In this document: positions 28,097-37,541 of the stretch, piece by piece
Layout: each line of letters opens with the position of its first letter
Position numbering within the stretch: position 1 is the first letter of the stretch
Source: Planctomycetota bacterium
Lineage (GTDB): Bacteria > Planctomycetota > JACQVV01 > JASMLP01
Direction of reading: 5' to 3'
Assembly (NCBI GenBank): GCA_030748635.1
Contig: JASMLP010000071.1
Span: 1-41,920, forward strand
DNA: 41,920 bases
Program-made: the position numbers and the translations under genes
Notes under the pieces: model-generated
What the model was told of the DNA's origin: nothing
Database searches by the model: none
The model's input: only the letters and a program-made list of their open reading frames with translations

Positions 28097-28753
28097 ATGA
28101 TCGTTTCCATGTGGATGCAACGTTCTGTGATTACCGTATCCCCGGACGTACGTATCGACGCGGCCGCCCACCTGATGGTGAAAAATCGGATTCGCCGTTT
28201 GCCTGTCGTTCGCGACTCAGAAGGGGGAAAAAGGGTCGTAGGAATTCTCGTGAATACGGATCTCTATCACGCTTACCCCGCGGATGTGAACCCCTTTCGG
28301 GTCGACTCCACCACCAACCCGGAAGATCTTCCGGAGGTGAAGAAAGTCATGTCGTCGCCGGTGATTCACATCAAACCGGACGAACCCATAGAAAACGCCT
28401 CCGCCATGATGCGTACTCATCGAATCAGCGCACTCCCGGTCATCGCGGAGGACGAACTGGTAGGGATCATCACCGAGTCGGACATTTTCAAGGTCTTCTC
28501 ACGAATACTCTCCGGCGGCCCAAACCCTGTCCGGGTGACTTTTGACGGCATGGACAAAGGACTCGAAGGCCTCGCGGATCAACTGACCCAGGCCGCGACC
28601 CGTTCGAACACGACTTTAGCGAGCCTTATCACCTTCGAGTGGAAGGGACAACAGCGCGCGATCGCCCGCGCAGTGGGCTCCAATCCGGAGGGATTCATCG
28701 AGAAGATTCGCATGCTCGATTACCGCGTTTTGAACATTCAGCGGGGTCGATAG
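28097..28753 (+). CDS. Two-CBS-domain protein with ACT-like C-terminus (AcuB-like)
   Basis: A 218-residue protein from the ATG at 28097; the longer frame to 27965 adds a low-quality leader. First CBS: MWMQRSVITVSPDVRIDAAAH followed by NRIRRLPVVRD and VVGILVNTDL. Second CBS: VMSSPVIHIKPDEPIENASA followed by HRISALPVIAEDELVGIITESDI. The remaining ~75 residues (VRVTFDGMDKGLEGLADQL ... MLDYRVLNIQRG) look like an ACT-type regulatory fold. Such proteins sense adenosyl nucleotides and are often called AcuB-like. No enzyme partner is adjacent, so the regulated target is unknown. Probably cytosolic. Confidence 0.8.
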   Translation: MIVSMWMQRSVITVSPDVRIDAAAHLMVKNRIRRLPVVRDSEGGKRVVGILVNTDLYHAYPADVNPFRVDSTTNPEDLPEVKKVMSSPVIHIKPDEPIENASAMMRTHRISALPVIAEDELVGIITESDIFKVFSRILSGGPNPVRVTFDGMDKGLEGLADQLTQAATRSNTTLASLITFEWKGQQRAIARAVGSNPEGFIEKIRMLDYRVLNIQRGR

Positions 28754-28967
28754 CACTCAATATCCGACCGCACCGGACGGAAAGAATTCGTCCCCAACTC
28801 ACCCTCATCTCGACGCGCAGAGGAGTATTCCGACTCTTCGTGGCTTGTCGCCGAAAACGGATCAGGCGAATCACAAAGAAAATTCGGATTCACGTCGTGG
28901 TGAACCGGTCTCAGGAAAACCGGAGCGAAATGGATGAGAATGAAAAGACCGTACTGCCAAATATCCG

Positions 28968-31838
28968 CTAACCACCGGTCGCTTGCCCTCCGCTTCCGCT
29001 CCTCGAAGAACCGCCTCCTGAACGTGACGGCCTCGCCGGCGGACGAGGAACCGGTTTCTTGCTCGGAGTGGATTTCGTCTTCTTACTCGAGGTGGATTTG
29101 GGCTTCTTGATCTCCGATTTCTTGGGGGGTTTTTTAAGTTTTCTGCTTTTGTCGGGGACAGTCGTCTTTCCGGGTCCCCCTGAGCCAGTTCCGGGGATTG
29201 GATTCCCCGTTATTTTGGGAATAAATTTCGCTTCCGGATGTAGGAGTACCGTTCGGCGAATAACGAGTTCCCAAGGAGTCTGGCCGTAGAGATCCAGAAG
29301 CGGATCGACTCTCTTACAGATTCCCTCGAGTGTCTTTCGTGAGGGGTTTCCACCCGGCCACGGATAATCCAGAACGGATTGGGTTCCGTGGCAAAAAGGG
29401 ATCCTGCGAACCCGAATCGAGATCTTTTGTTTGCCATCGCCTCCCGATGGCCAGTTGCGACGGATTTCGTCGAGGACCCGAATCTGCTGGCTGATAGTGA
29501 AATAACTCGCGCTCAGGATGATCCGGACGGCATCGGCGTTGGCCTTGCCCCTGCGTTGGGCGACTTGGGTCGAGGTCACCTTCCCGCCAGGTATCCCTTG
29601 GACCAACTTCGCAGCGCAGTTCATTCGTTTCACTAAACTGTGGCGCACGGGCTTGATGTCGGATCGAGAAATCGTCACCACACCCCCGTCGCGGAGTACC
29701 TTATGGAGTCTATTCTCGAGATGTTTTTTTTGCTTTTGCACCCCGACATTCAACTGGATCGCTTCGGTTTGGTGTGGACCCACCGCCTGAGGCGGACTGG
29801 ACTCGATGAGACCACCACGGTGAGCCCCCGACCAGGCAGTCCGAACCGCCCGATCCCACCGATTGAGCGAGCGAACATATCTGGAACGGCTACGAATCCA
29901 CGGCTCGAGGAAGCCGAGGCGACCGGTGTCGTACTTGGTTGAGCAACTCTTGTGACTACAGTGAAAGCTCTTGTGATTGTGATGACGGCTACCGTGACCT
30001 CCACCACAAAGAGCGCACTGAATACGACTGCAAAATGACCGGCCTGTGGGCGGCATCGGGACAAGATGGACCTCGCCGCCACTGGCGGCAGTCAAGCGGT
30101 TCCAGGCGTAGACCGAATAGGCGGATCCAACCGTCCCGTGCGGATCGATCACCTGGTCCTTCCAGCCCCAGGGGAGTTCGACAAGGGGGGCTTCCGAACC
30201 GGCCGGAGTCAAACCCGCCTTGCCCATCACTTTCAGATAGCCGTGCCCATCTTGGGCAAGGCGAAACCAGTATGAATCGGACAGACCGGTCTCGGGTGTG
30301 AGAGCGAAAAGCGGTATCCGGTCGCGCCGAAGGGCAGAAACCGAATTCTCGATGTTCTTTACGTGTCCCTCGAGATCGTAGTTGTCGAGGGTGAAAACGA
30401 CGATGGCGACCTCATCATGCCGGGAGTATTTGCGACGGATCGGTTCGAGGACGCCGGTCAGATTGTGGGGCGCATCGTCACCTATCAGATGATCCATTCC
30501 GCGGGTAAGACGGTTGACATCCCCAGGTGAAGAAAAATTCACCCCGGCCCCAACTCCGACCAGGGCGTGATCGAGAAGGCCAGGCGGGGTTTCGAAATGT
30601 TGTTTGATCGCCGAGGTAAATTCCCCCATTGCCTTTATCGTCTTGGGTCCGGAATCGACGACCCAGATAATCAGCCGGGAACGAATTGCGATCGTTTCGT
30701 CTGAATCGCCTGAAGCGACAGACGGGACTGGGGGAACCAGGCGTCGCGCGAGACTTGCGACCAACGCGTCAAATCTCTGGGGCCGAAGGGTGCCATTCTC
30801 CAACTCTCCGATCCCTCCCTCGAGCTTGGGTAAGACGGCTAAAAGCGGCGACCGCTTGATGGGAGCTCGACGAGCTGGTTCCGGAATTTTGGGCGTCTCC
30901 CTCGACTCCTCTCTCTTGGCCAACAACTGATCTTCTCGGGTACGAGCCAGAGCGAGTTTGCTTTCCAGAGCTTTCAATTTTCCCTGGAGTAACCCTAGCT
31001 CCTGGTCAAATGCCTGAGTCCGGGTCTTGTCGGTTTCCTTCAGTTCCTGGAGTTCCTGTCGAGTGGAGGCGAGCTGATCCCCCAAGGCCTTTCTCTGACC
31101 TTCGACCAGGTCGAGTTGCTGAACTTCCGCTTCGAGACGGACGAGTTGCGCCTGAAGATCCGCTTCGAGACGAACGAGTCTCGCCTGGAGCCCCCCCCTC
31201 TGCTTCTTCCAGTCCCGCCGCGAACTTTCCAGCATGTCTTGCGCCCGGTCGACACGCAATCGATCCTCGCCGATCACCCGTCCCAGGTCCACCAACGCGG
31301 TAAAGCTCACCCCGAGGAACAAACCCATCGCGAGCAAAGTGAAGCCCCAGTCCAGCGATCGGGACTTCCGAGGCGATGTTTTTCGCACCGACATGGCCTT
31401 CTTGGAGACCGCGGGGACTTTCTCCGGGATCGGAGAGGGAACCGCGTCGGACGGTGAGCGAAACTGAAGAAGTCGGAGGCCCACGATAATCCGGTCTCCA
31501 TCCTGAACAACCTGCCCCTTCGCCCGAGACCGTCCGACTCGGGTGCCGTTACGACTCTCACTATCATGGACGCGGGTCACCGACCCGAGGCGAGTCACCA
31601 CGCAGTGAAGGCGAGACACACTCCGGTCGTCGACCTGGAAATCGTTACTCTGGCAACGACCGATGCGGGTCACCCCTTCGGGAAGGGAGTAAGCCGAACG
31701 CTCTGGATCGTCAAGAAGAACCAGGTGAGGAAGATCAGACGAAACGGGGGTGGAGGTTGAGATGGCGAGTTTTTTTCTCTCTCGCCCCTTTTCCCCACAT
31801 TTATTTAATCTCTTTTTATTAAAAGGTTTACGCGACAT
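28968..31838 (-). CDS. FHA - transmembrane - coiled coil - vWA-like protein with Cys/His-rich patch
   Basis: About 956 residues from the ATG at 31838; a GTG directly before it is an alternative. An FHA domain (about 38-130) has the phosphothreonine-binding pattern GRCQSNDFQVDDRSVSRLHC and SESRNGTRV. One transmembrane helix is at about 165-185. A coiled coil (190-315) contains near-repeats LQARLVRLEAD and LQAQLVRLEAE. A vWA-like fold (388-535) has a degenerate MIDAS (IIWVVDSG). A patch at 604-633 holds five Cys and six His (C-x4-C-x2-C ... HCSHKSC), a candidate metal site. The tail (880-957) is Lys/Pro/Ser/Gly repeats. Topology inferred: cytoplasmic FHA, extracytoplasmic vWA. Function unknown; convergent with the CBS gene. 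Confidence 0.7.
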   Translation of the reverse strand: MSRKPFNKKRLNKCGEKGRERKKLAISTSTPVSSDLPHLVLLDDPERSAYSLPEGVTRIGRCQSNDFQVDDRSVSRLHCVVTRLGSVTRVHDSESRNGTRVGRSRAKGQVVQDGDRIIVGLRLLQFRSPSDAVPSPIPEKVPAVSKKAMSVRKTSPRKSRSLDWGFTLLAMGLFLGVSFTALVDLGRVIGEDRLRVDRAQDMLESSRRDWKKQRGGLQARLVRLEADLQAQLVRLEAEVQQLDLVEGQRKALGDQLASTRQELQELKETDKTRTQAFDQELGLLQGKLKALESKLALARTREDQLLAKREESRETPKIPEPARRAPIKRSPLLAVLPKLEGGIGELENGTLRPQRFDALVASLARRLVPPVPSVASGDSDETIAIRSRLIIWVVDSGPKTIKAMGEFTSAIKQHFETPPGLLDHALVGVGAGVNFSSPGDVNRLTRGMDHLIGDDAPHNLTGVLEPIRRKYSRHDEVAIVVFTLDNYDLEGHVKNIENSVSALRRDRIPLFALTPETGLSDSYWFRLAQDGHGYLKVMGKAGLTPAGSEAPLVELPWGWKDQVIDPHGTVGSAYSVYAWNRLTAASGGEVHLVPMPPTGRSFCSRIQCALCGGGHGSRHHNHKSFHCSHKSCSTKYDTGRLGFLEPWIRSRSRYVRSLNRWDRAVRTAWSGAHRGGLIESSPPQAVGPHQTEAIQLNVGVQKQKKHLENRLHKVLRDGGVVTISRSDIKPVRHSLVKRMNCAAKLVQGIPGGKVTSTQVAQRRGKANADAVRIILSASYFTISQQIRVLDEIRRNWPSGGDGKQKISIRVRRIPFCHGTQSVLDYPWPGGNPSRKTLEGICKRVDPLLDLYGQTPWELVIRRTVLLHPEAKFIPKITGNPIPGTGSGGPGKTTVPDKSRKLKKPPKKSEIKKPKSTSSKKTKSTPSKKPVPRPPARPSRSGGGSSRSGSGGQATGG

Positions 31839-31841
31839 CAC

Positions 31842-32714
31842 CGCCCCCTATCCGATCGATTCAAAAGTCAGGCATAAAAGCCATCAAACAATTTCAGAAG
31901 AGGACACACTGGCGACTTTGCCTCTTTCCCAAGAACAACAAACGTCAGTTTGTTTCGTTTTTTCATTTTTTTTTTTAAATTCACACGAATCGAGTCACTC
32001 GACAAATTTCTAAATTTGGATATCAAAAAAGGGTTCGCCTCGGATTGGAGACGAAACCCTGAAAAATGGACCGGACAGATTCGGTTCGAGCAAAACCGTC
32101 ACGCGGCGAAATGGACATCAAATCAAAAACCTCCACAACAAAGTCTTTCACCAGCAAGCGGTAAAACAAAATTCGAAAATCCGTGGGCAAACACATTCTC
32201 ATGTAGGACAAAACTCTTCTGGCATGAAACAGATTCCGGGCAAACCGCCCCGGATCTCTGACCAGACAAAAAAGGAGGAAAAACGGTGACGATTCGGAAG
32301 AGGAACGCAGGCCGATGAATTGACTGACCATCCAAAAACCTCCAGTTTGTCGAACAGAAAGCCCGAAATAATCTTGCAATCGACATACCGTAAAAGGGCA
32401 AAATCCCAGAATGTTGACCGGTCCGACCAAAAACTCTTTCTACAAGCGACTTAAGTCAAAGCAGGATTCACCGATAGCGAAGTGGAAGCGGCCTCATCCC
32501 CGTCGTTTGTCAATTGAGTTGGCGCTTTCAGGCAAGTCTCGTAAACGACATTTACGAATGCAGTCGCTTATCGTTTCGAGATCGCCCACTCCCACCTTTC
32601 CTCTAAGGTGTTGTTTTGGAATCTCATAGAGTTGAATACCCTTCTCTCTCCTGAGCGACATTGGTACTCTTTCTTCCTAAAAATTCACCCTGAGATTTCG
32701 TCGCAGTACCCCCC
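31842..32714. other. 870-bp AT-rich gap without a supported gene
   Basis: The region has a T11 run (31966-31976) and lower G/C than both neighbours. Frames on both strands lack recognisable motifs. It separates the divergent FHA-vWA gene and XdhC-family gene, so both promoters must lie here. Confidence 0.45.
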
Positions 32715-33752
32715 ATGAATGCCCTGGAATGCTACCAACAGATCAAGCAACGACTCGCCACGGGCAAGCCGGTCGTCAGCGCCACCGTCGTGCGCACCAA
32801 GGGCTCAACCCCTCGAGAAGTGGGAGCCAAGATGCTCGTCACGGAAACGGGAAGTTGGGGAACCGTTGGAGGCGGTTGCGGAGAGGCGGATGTCCTCACC
32901 GTCGCGCTGGATATGCTCTCCGAGGGGGCTCGTGGGACCCGCCTGGTACGCGTCGACCTTACCGACCAGTTAACCGAAACCGCCGATCGCATTTGTGGCG
33001 GTGTCATGCATATCCAGGTGGAAACGTGGAGCGGAGCAGGAAACGACCTGGACACCCTGACGACACCGGGACCGCTTGGTATCGTTCGCATGATCCCCCT
33101 CGTCGAGAGTCAGGAGCATACCGCCACCATAGTCGGTCAGGACACCGCGACTCCTGTCGACATGGAAGCGCCCTGCCGCGCAGTCCTCGAGAAGAGACGC
33201 TGCATCACAGAAAACACTCCGGAAGGTCGGATCTTTTTCGAGTTCGTCGGGGATCGACAAACCCTTCTCATCTGCGGCGCGGGCCACATCGCCCAACCGT
33301 TGAGTCAACTGGCCAAAATGCTCGACTACCGGGTCATCGTTATCGACGACCGGCCCGAGTTCGCATCCACCGAACGCTTTTCCACCGCCGACCGAGTTGT
33401 GGCCTTACCCTTCGACCAGGCGCTGCCTTCCCTCGATATCGGGCCGGATGTGCTCGCTGTCCTCGTCACCCGCGGCCATCGTCACGACGAGTTCTGCCTG
33501 CGAAAGCTACTTCATACCGATATGGGTTACATCGGCATGCTGGGGAGCAAAAGACGGGTACGAGCGGTCATCAACAACCTGGTCACCGAGGGATTCACTC
33601 GTGAACAGTTGAGCCGAATCTGGGCTCCTATCGGTATCGACATCGGCGCCCTTACCCCAGCCGAAATCGCCGTCAGCATCATGGCCGAGATCGTGGCTTC
33701 CGAGCGCGGACGACCCGGTGGCCATATGAGACTCCCCCCACGATCCCCTTGA
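32715..33752 (+). CDS. XdhC/CoxI-family molybdoenzyme maturation protein
   Basis: A 345-residue protein. The N-terminal XdhC_CoxI domain shows TVVRTKGSTPREVGAKMLV and WGTVGGGCGEADV. The C-terminal Rossmann domain begins LLICGAGHIAQPLSQLAKML and includes IDDRPEFASTERF, LVTRGHRHDEFCL and GYIGMLGSKRRV. Family members bind and sulfurate molybdenum cofactor for xanthine-dehydrogenase or CO-dehydrogenase type enzymes. No such enzyme is encoded nearby. The nitrate reductase in this window carries bis-MGD and does not use XdhC, so its client lies elsewhere. There is no clear ribosome site before the ATG (preceded by a C run). Confidence 0.87.
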   Translation: MNALECYQQIKQRLATGKPVVSATVVRTKGSTPREVGAKMLVTETGSWGTVGGGCGEADVLTVALDMLSEGARGTRLVRVDLTDQLTETADRICGGVMHIQVETWSGAGNDLDTLTTPGPLGIVRMIPLVESQEHTATIVGQDTATPVDMEAPCRAVLEKRRCITENTPEGRIFFEFVGDRQTLLICGAGHIAQPLSQLAKMLDYRVIVIDDRPEFASTERFSTADRVVALPFDQALPSLDIGPDVLAVLVTRGHRHDEFCLRKLLHTDMGYIGMLGSKRRVRAVINNLVTEGFTREQLSRIWAPIGIDIGALTPAEIAVSIMAEIVASERGRPGGHMRLPPRSP

Positions 33753-33915
33753 ACGATCCACCCCGAGAAACCGCGAAGAACTCGCTCGGAAGAAGGAGCG
33801 CGACCTTCCCCACCTGTTCGCACCGTGGCCTGATGTTGCGATAAGATGAGACAATACCGCGGAGGCGTACTCCGATTCACCGGTGTAACGAGGCACTAAG
33901 ATTGGAACTTTGCAG

Positions 33916-34377
33916 ATGAACTATTTCTATCTCAAGATTCTTCATCTCGTGGGCATGGCACTCTTTTTTGGCGCGGGTCTCTCCACCGCATTTGTCAAGG
34001 TCAACGCGGACTTGACCCAAGACGCGAAAACCGTCGCTTTTGCCATGCGTCACATCGTCCTCGCCGACTGGATCTTCACCGTACCGGCCGGGGTCATCTT
34101 GCCCGTTACCGGACTTCTCATGACCGACTGGACCGTTCAGGCGACCTGGGTTCGCTGGGGCATCGGCCTCTATCTCCTCACCGGGATTTTGTGGCTACCC
34201 GCCGCCTTCATGCAAATCCGCATGCGAACGCTTGCCCAGCAGGCGGCGGAAAAAGACGAGCCACTTCCGAGCGAATATTGGCGACTGACCCGCGGGTGGA
34301 CCGCGCTTGGAGTCCCCGCCTTTATCGCCGCGGCGTTAACAGTTTATGTGATGGTGGTCAAAGAGCCCCTCTGGTGA
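33916..34377 (+). CDS. DUF2269-like small integral membrane protein
   Basis: A 153-residue protein from the ATG at 33916 (a TTG two codons upstream is also in frame). Four hydrophobic helices: YLKILHLVGMALFFGAGL, HIVLADWIFTVPAGVILPVTG, WVRWGIGLYLLTGILWLPAA and WTALGVPAFIAAALTVYVMV. The LKxLHLxG... start and the DWIFT..AGVILPVTGLL stretch match the DUF2269 predicted membrane family, whose role is not known. It is on the same strand as the XdhC gene, about 160 bp downstream. Confidence 0.75.
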   Translation: MNYFYLKILHLVGMALFFGAGLSTAFVKVNADLTQDAKTVAFAMRHIVLADWIFTVPAGVILPVTGLLMTDWTVQATWVRWGIGLYLLTGILWLPAAFMQIRMRTLAQQAAEKDEPLPSEYWRLTRGWTALGVPAFIAAALTVYVMVVKEPLW

Positions 34378-34481
34378 CCGAGAATTTCCCGCTCCCTTTC
34401 ACCACCTGTTGATCGACCGATTCATCTCCCGCTCACTGCTCCGAACACCTTCGCCTCCCATCCGTCCTTCTCGGATCCCCC

Positions 34482-35321
34482 CTAACGCCTGCCCTGCAGA
34501 CTCTGCGCAAAGAGCCAGTCCCAGAAGCCCTTTGTGGGGTCGCAATCGGAGGAACTGGATCGAGTGACCCACCCGCGGGACGGGTCGTCTCCGGAGTAGT
34601 TAAAAGCGATACGACCCGAATTGTGTCCCTCCCCGGTGAGTTCGGTGTATTTCATCTGGCCCTGCAGTTTCTGAAGTCGAGAAAAGAGCGCGCGGGTGCC
34701 CTCCACCGGAACGGCGCGATCCTTCGAACCGTGAAACGCCCAGACGGGAACCGACTTCACCCGTTCCAGATCTTTCCAGAGACTGATCACCCCCGAAGAG
34801 GGGGCCGCAGCGGCAAAGAGGTCCGGGCGTTCCCAGATCGCCTCCCACGACCCCATCCCCCCCATCGAGTGTCCCAGCACATAGATCCGGTTGCGGTCGA
34901 TTGGGTACCGCTGGACGAGAGATTCGATCAACCCGATCAGTGTGAGGAGAACCTTGGGTTTCTCCGACTCATTTCGGCCCATGGCCTTACGGATCAACTT
35001 CTGCAAGGGGCGAGAATAGCTCCGGATCTTCTCCTCGCTCCAGTCGGGAGATTTCGATGCGGGGGATATCCAAAAGCCTTTCGTTTTCGGAACCAGCACG
35101 AAAGACGGATGCGCTTTTTGAAACGCCGGCTTCATCAGAGAACGGTTCCAGCCCCCCCCCGCGCCGTGAAGATACACCAGAAGCGGATGGCTTCCCGAAT
35201 CGCTCGGTCGATGCAATTGGTAGGCAAGCCCCTCGAAGGTGGACTCCTGAGATCTGGCCGATCCGCACCCGACAAAAAAACAAACCGCGAGAAAGGTGAA
35301 CCCGACTCGGCCTCGTTTCAT
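34482..35321 (-). CDS. Lipoprotein alpha/beta hydrolase (esterase / PHB-depolymerase-like)
   Basis: A 279-residue protein from the ATG at 35321, chosen because GGGAG lies 8 nt upstream and the signal then starts MKRGRVGFTFLAVCFFVGC, ending in a lipobox-like VGC. The mature part has VYLHGAGGG (oxyanion region), the nucleophile elbow GHSMGGMGS, HGSKDRAVP carrying the acid, and GEGHNSG carrying the His. The fold resembles secreted poly-hydroxyalkanoate/feruloyl esterase-type hydrolases. Substrate unknown; probably outer-membrane or periplasmic. Convergent with the DUF2269-like gene. Confidence 0.82.
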   Translation of the reverse strand: MKRGRVGFTFLAVCFFVGCGSARSQESTFEGLAYQLHRPSDSGSHPLLVYLHGAGGGWNRSLMKPAFQKAHPSFVLVPKTKGFWISPASKSPDWSEEKIRSYSRPLQKLIRKAMGRNESEKPKVLLTLIGLIESLVQRYPIDRNRIYVLGHSMGGMGSWEAIWERPDLFAAAAPSSGVISLWKDLERVKSVPVWAFHGSKDRAVPVEGTRALFSRLQKLQGQMKYTELTGEGHNSGRIAFNYSGDDPSRGWVTRSSSSDCDPTKGFWDWLFAQSLQGRR

Positions 35322-35507
35322 CGAAAACACTCCCACCATGGAACCCGGGCCGGAGAGACCCTCCTCCCCGAAACCCAACGAGATCATTCTACCGATCCGG
35401 CTCCGATCAACCCACCCGCCTGGCCGCTCGCTCCCATGAATCGCGGATCGACCCGTTTCAGACGCCTCCGTTTCGGTCCGACCGAATGTTTCTCGGAGGA
35501 AATGTTC

Positions 35508-36437
35508 TTATCCATCTTGGTCGGGAACGATCTGCTCAATCAGTTTCTTCAGTTCCTGGTCGCTCGAATCCACCGACACGAGAACGCCAGGACGCGCTTC
35601 CTCGAGTTCCTGCAGGGCGCGCAAGGCGGCCCAGCGGACGGAGGAATCTTCCTCTGAACGGGACGCGACGGACAGGAGCGATTGGAGCACGTCGGGTTTC
35701 GCGTTTCCGGCGGCCTGAAAGTAGGTCGCGGCCATCTTCCGAACCTCGGGAGAGGGATCCTCGACGAGGGTGGACAGGAGACTGGAGACGCTCCGCTCGT
35801 CGAGCGTCCCCGGAAGCGCCTCGATCGCGGCCGATCGCACGACCGGAGAAGGATCGGCGGTCATCCGCTCCAGGAGAAACGGAACACGTTCCCGGGACTC
35901 TTCTTCGCCGGTGGCGGGAATCCGGATCATTGCGGCACGCGCCTCCACGTCCCCTTCCCCAAGAAGGGTCGACTGCCAGGTCGAGAGATCGATCTGACCC
36001 AGCCCACACAGGATGAGAAGACCTCGCGCACGCTCCCGCGGATGCTCCGAACCGAGCAGACCGCGCGCCAAGGCGACGAGCTTTTCGGCCATTTCGGGAT
36101 CGTTGCGCAGGAAGTGGCTCATCTGCGCCGCGCGCTGGGGATCGAGATCCACCGAAAGGCTCTTGACGATCTCACGGGCCCCCTCCTCGGCTGAACCGTG
36201 GGATTGCTTCGGAGCCGCGGCGGCCAGGGAAAGCGCGTTCATCGGCTGCGCGGGGACACGGGTTTCGAGATTCAACGGCAAGCCCGCAGCGCGAGGCTGA
36301 ACCGCCACGGGACGCTCTCCAGCGCCCCCCCTCAAGGGGGAGGGCGCGGCAGAATCGGTCCCGAAACGGAGTTGGATTGCGACGATCAGGGCGAGGGCCA
36401 TTCCCACTCCGCTGAACATCAGATATTTCTTCTTCAT
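35508..36437 (-). CDS. HEAT-repeat protein with N-terminal membrane anchor
   Basis: A 309-residue protein from the ATG at 36437, preceded by GGAGG at 8 nt. An N-terminal helix (YLMFSGVGMALALIVAIQL) is followed by a low-complexity linker and alpha-helical repeats in the C-terminal 200 residues with the HEAT pattern: DPSPVVRSAAIEALP, DPSPEVRKMAATYFQ and DSSVRWAALRALQEL. Such repeats bind proteins and scaffold complexes. It lies 29 bp downstream of the lipoprotein gene on the same strand, so the two probably form an operon. Target unknown. Confidence 0.8.
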   Translation of the reverse strand: MKKKYLMFSGVGMALALIVAIQLRFGTDSAAPSPLRGGAGERPVAVQPRAAGLPLNLETRVPAQPMNALSLAAAAPKQSHGSAEEGAREIVKSLSVDLDPQRAAQMSHFLRNDPEMAEKLVALARGLLGSEHPRERARGLLILCGLGQIDLSTWQSTLLGEGDVEARAAMIRIPATGEEESRERVPFLLERMTADPSPVVRSAAIEALPGTLDERSVSSLLSTLVEDPSPEVRKMAATYFQAAGNAKPDVLQSLLSVASRSEEDSSVRWAALRALQELEEARPGVLVSVDSSDQELKKLIEQIVPDQDG

Positions 36438-36466
36438 GGCATCATCCTCCAGGTTCGGGGTGAACA

Positions 36467-37192
36467 TCAGAACAGTTCGGTCACGTTGTCGCTGTACAGA
36501 GAAAACGTGATCGCCTTGCCCACAATGTTCTGCAGAAGAGACGTCTTGAGCTGATTCTTGACCATGTTGCTGATATCGAAACTCCAGAACCAACCCTCAG
36601 CCGTAGCTGTAAGGTCGATGTTCGCCGAGTTGACAAACACATTGACCAGAGTCGGCAGAGAACTCGATCCCTTCGGAAGAGCGACCATCGCGTACCCGCT
36701 ACCGTGAACGTCGAGGTTGGAAACCTTCACCCAGTGGTCGGGGACCGCCCACTCCGCAATCCACCAGTGGGTGGAGTCCAGAACCAGCTTGAATTTCACC
36801 TTGGCGCCGTTGCCCTCGTTCCAGTCGACCTGCCAGTAGATCTTGTGGTAGTCGTACGTGGAAGTGGCGAAGTTGTCGACCGCGGGAACCGAGAGTTCGG
36901 GCGCTTTCGAGCCCAGCTTCACGTCTTCGTACTTGATGTACTTGACGTAGATGTTGGGGCCGGGCACTTCGAAAACTTTTCCCTTGAGATGCTGATCCAG
37001 GGCCGCCTCGAGCTTGGTTTCGAGTTTCTTCTCCACCGTGGCTTTCTTGACCGGCTGGGTCCATATCGCCTGAATGTGGTACTCCCCGAGCGCTTGATAA
37101 ATCGCGGGATCACAAGCAACCAGGGTCATGGATAGGGACAGCAAGAATCCACCCAAAAGCCATCGTCGAAAGGGTTTATGTGCTACGTTCAT
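36467..37192 (-). CDS. Lipoprotein of unknown function
   Basis: A 241-residue protein from the ATG at 37192, preceded by GGAGG. The signal WLLGGFLLSLSMTLVAC ends in a lipobox-like VAC. The remainder is beta-rich with many aromatic residues (TYDYHKIYWQVDWNEG, STHWWIAEWAVPDHWVKV, EGWFWSFDISNMV). I do not recognise a domain. It precedes the HEAT-repeat gene in the same probable operon, so the two products may act together at the envelope. Confidence 0.65.
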   Translation of the reverse strand: MNVAHKPFRRWLLGGFLLSLSMTLVACDPAIYQALGEYHIQAIWTQPVKKATVEKKLETKLEAALDQHLKGKVFEVPGPNIYVKYIKYEDVKLGSKAPELSVPAVDNFATSTYDYHKIYWQVDWNEGNGAKVKFKLVLDSTHWWIAEWAVPDHWVKVSNLDVHGSGYAMVALPKGSSSLPTLVNVFVNSANIDLTATAEGWFWSFDISNMVKNQLKTSLLQNIVGKAITFSLYSDNVTELF

Positions 37193-37541
37193 GAAATCGA
37201 ACCTCCGTTTAAAAATCGCTCCCACTTCCGGGAGCCGCTCGAAAATCGCACGGTCGCCGGACCATCCGAAACGACCGATCATGCCGGAACTCGCTTCCCA
37301 GAAGGATCCCGGCAACGAGGTATCCGAGACAATCACTTCGTGCTTTCAAAAGTCGCGAAAAAAATCGACCCCGCTCCGGAACGACGATTCCCGAGAGCAG
37401 GTTCCTCTCCTCGATGAGAACGAACCTATCGTTGACAACTCGATCGATTCCGATTGTCATGAACCCGTTCCCGGACGAGAAAGATCGCGCGCACCCTTCC
37501 CGACCCCCCAACCATCGTCCCTGATCGGCTAATTACTCCTG
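37193..37541. other. Divergent intergenic region
   Basis: It lies between the leftward lipoprotein gene and the rightward MshEN-like gene and must hold both promoters. A weak leftward frame at 37209-37511 has no recognisable content. Nothing else seen. Confidence 0.4.

Noticed and set aside
31966..31976. T11 run as an intrinsic terminator
   Set aside because: No stem-loop precedes it on the strand where it would act.
32023..32430. 135-codon leftward frame in the AT-rich gap
   Set aside because: Phe/Arg/Cys-rich without motifs, no ribosome site; most likely chance.
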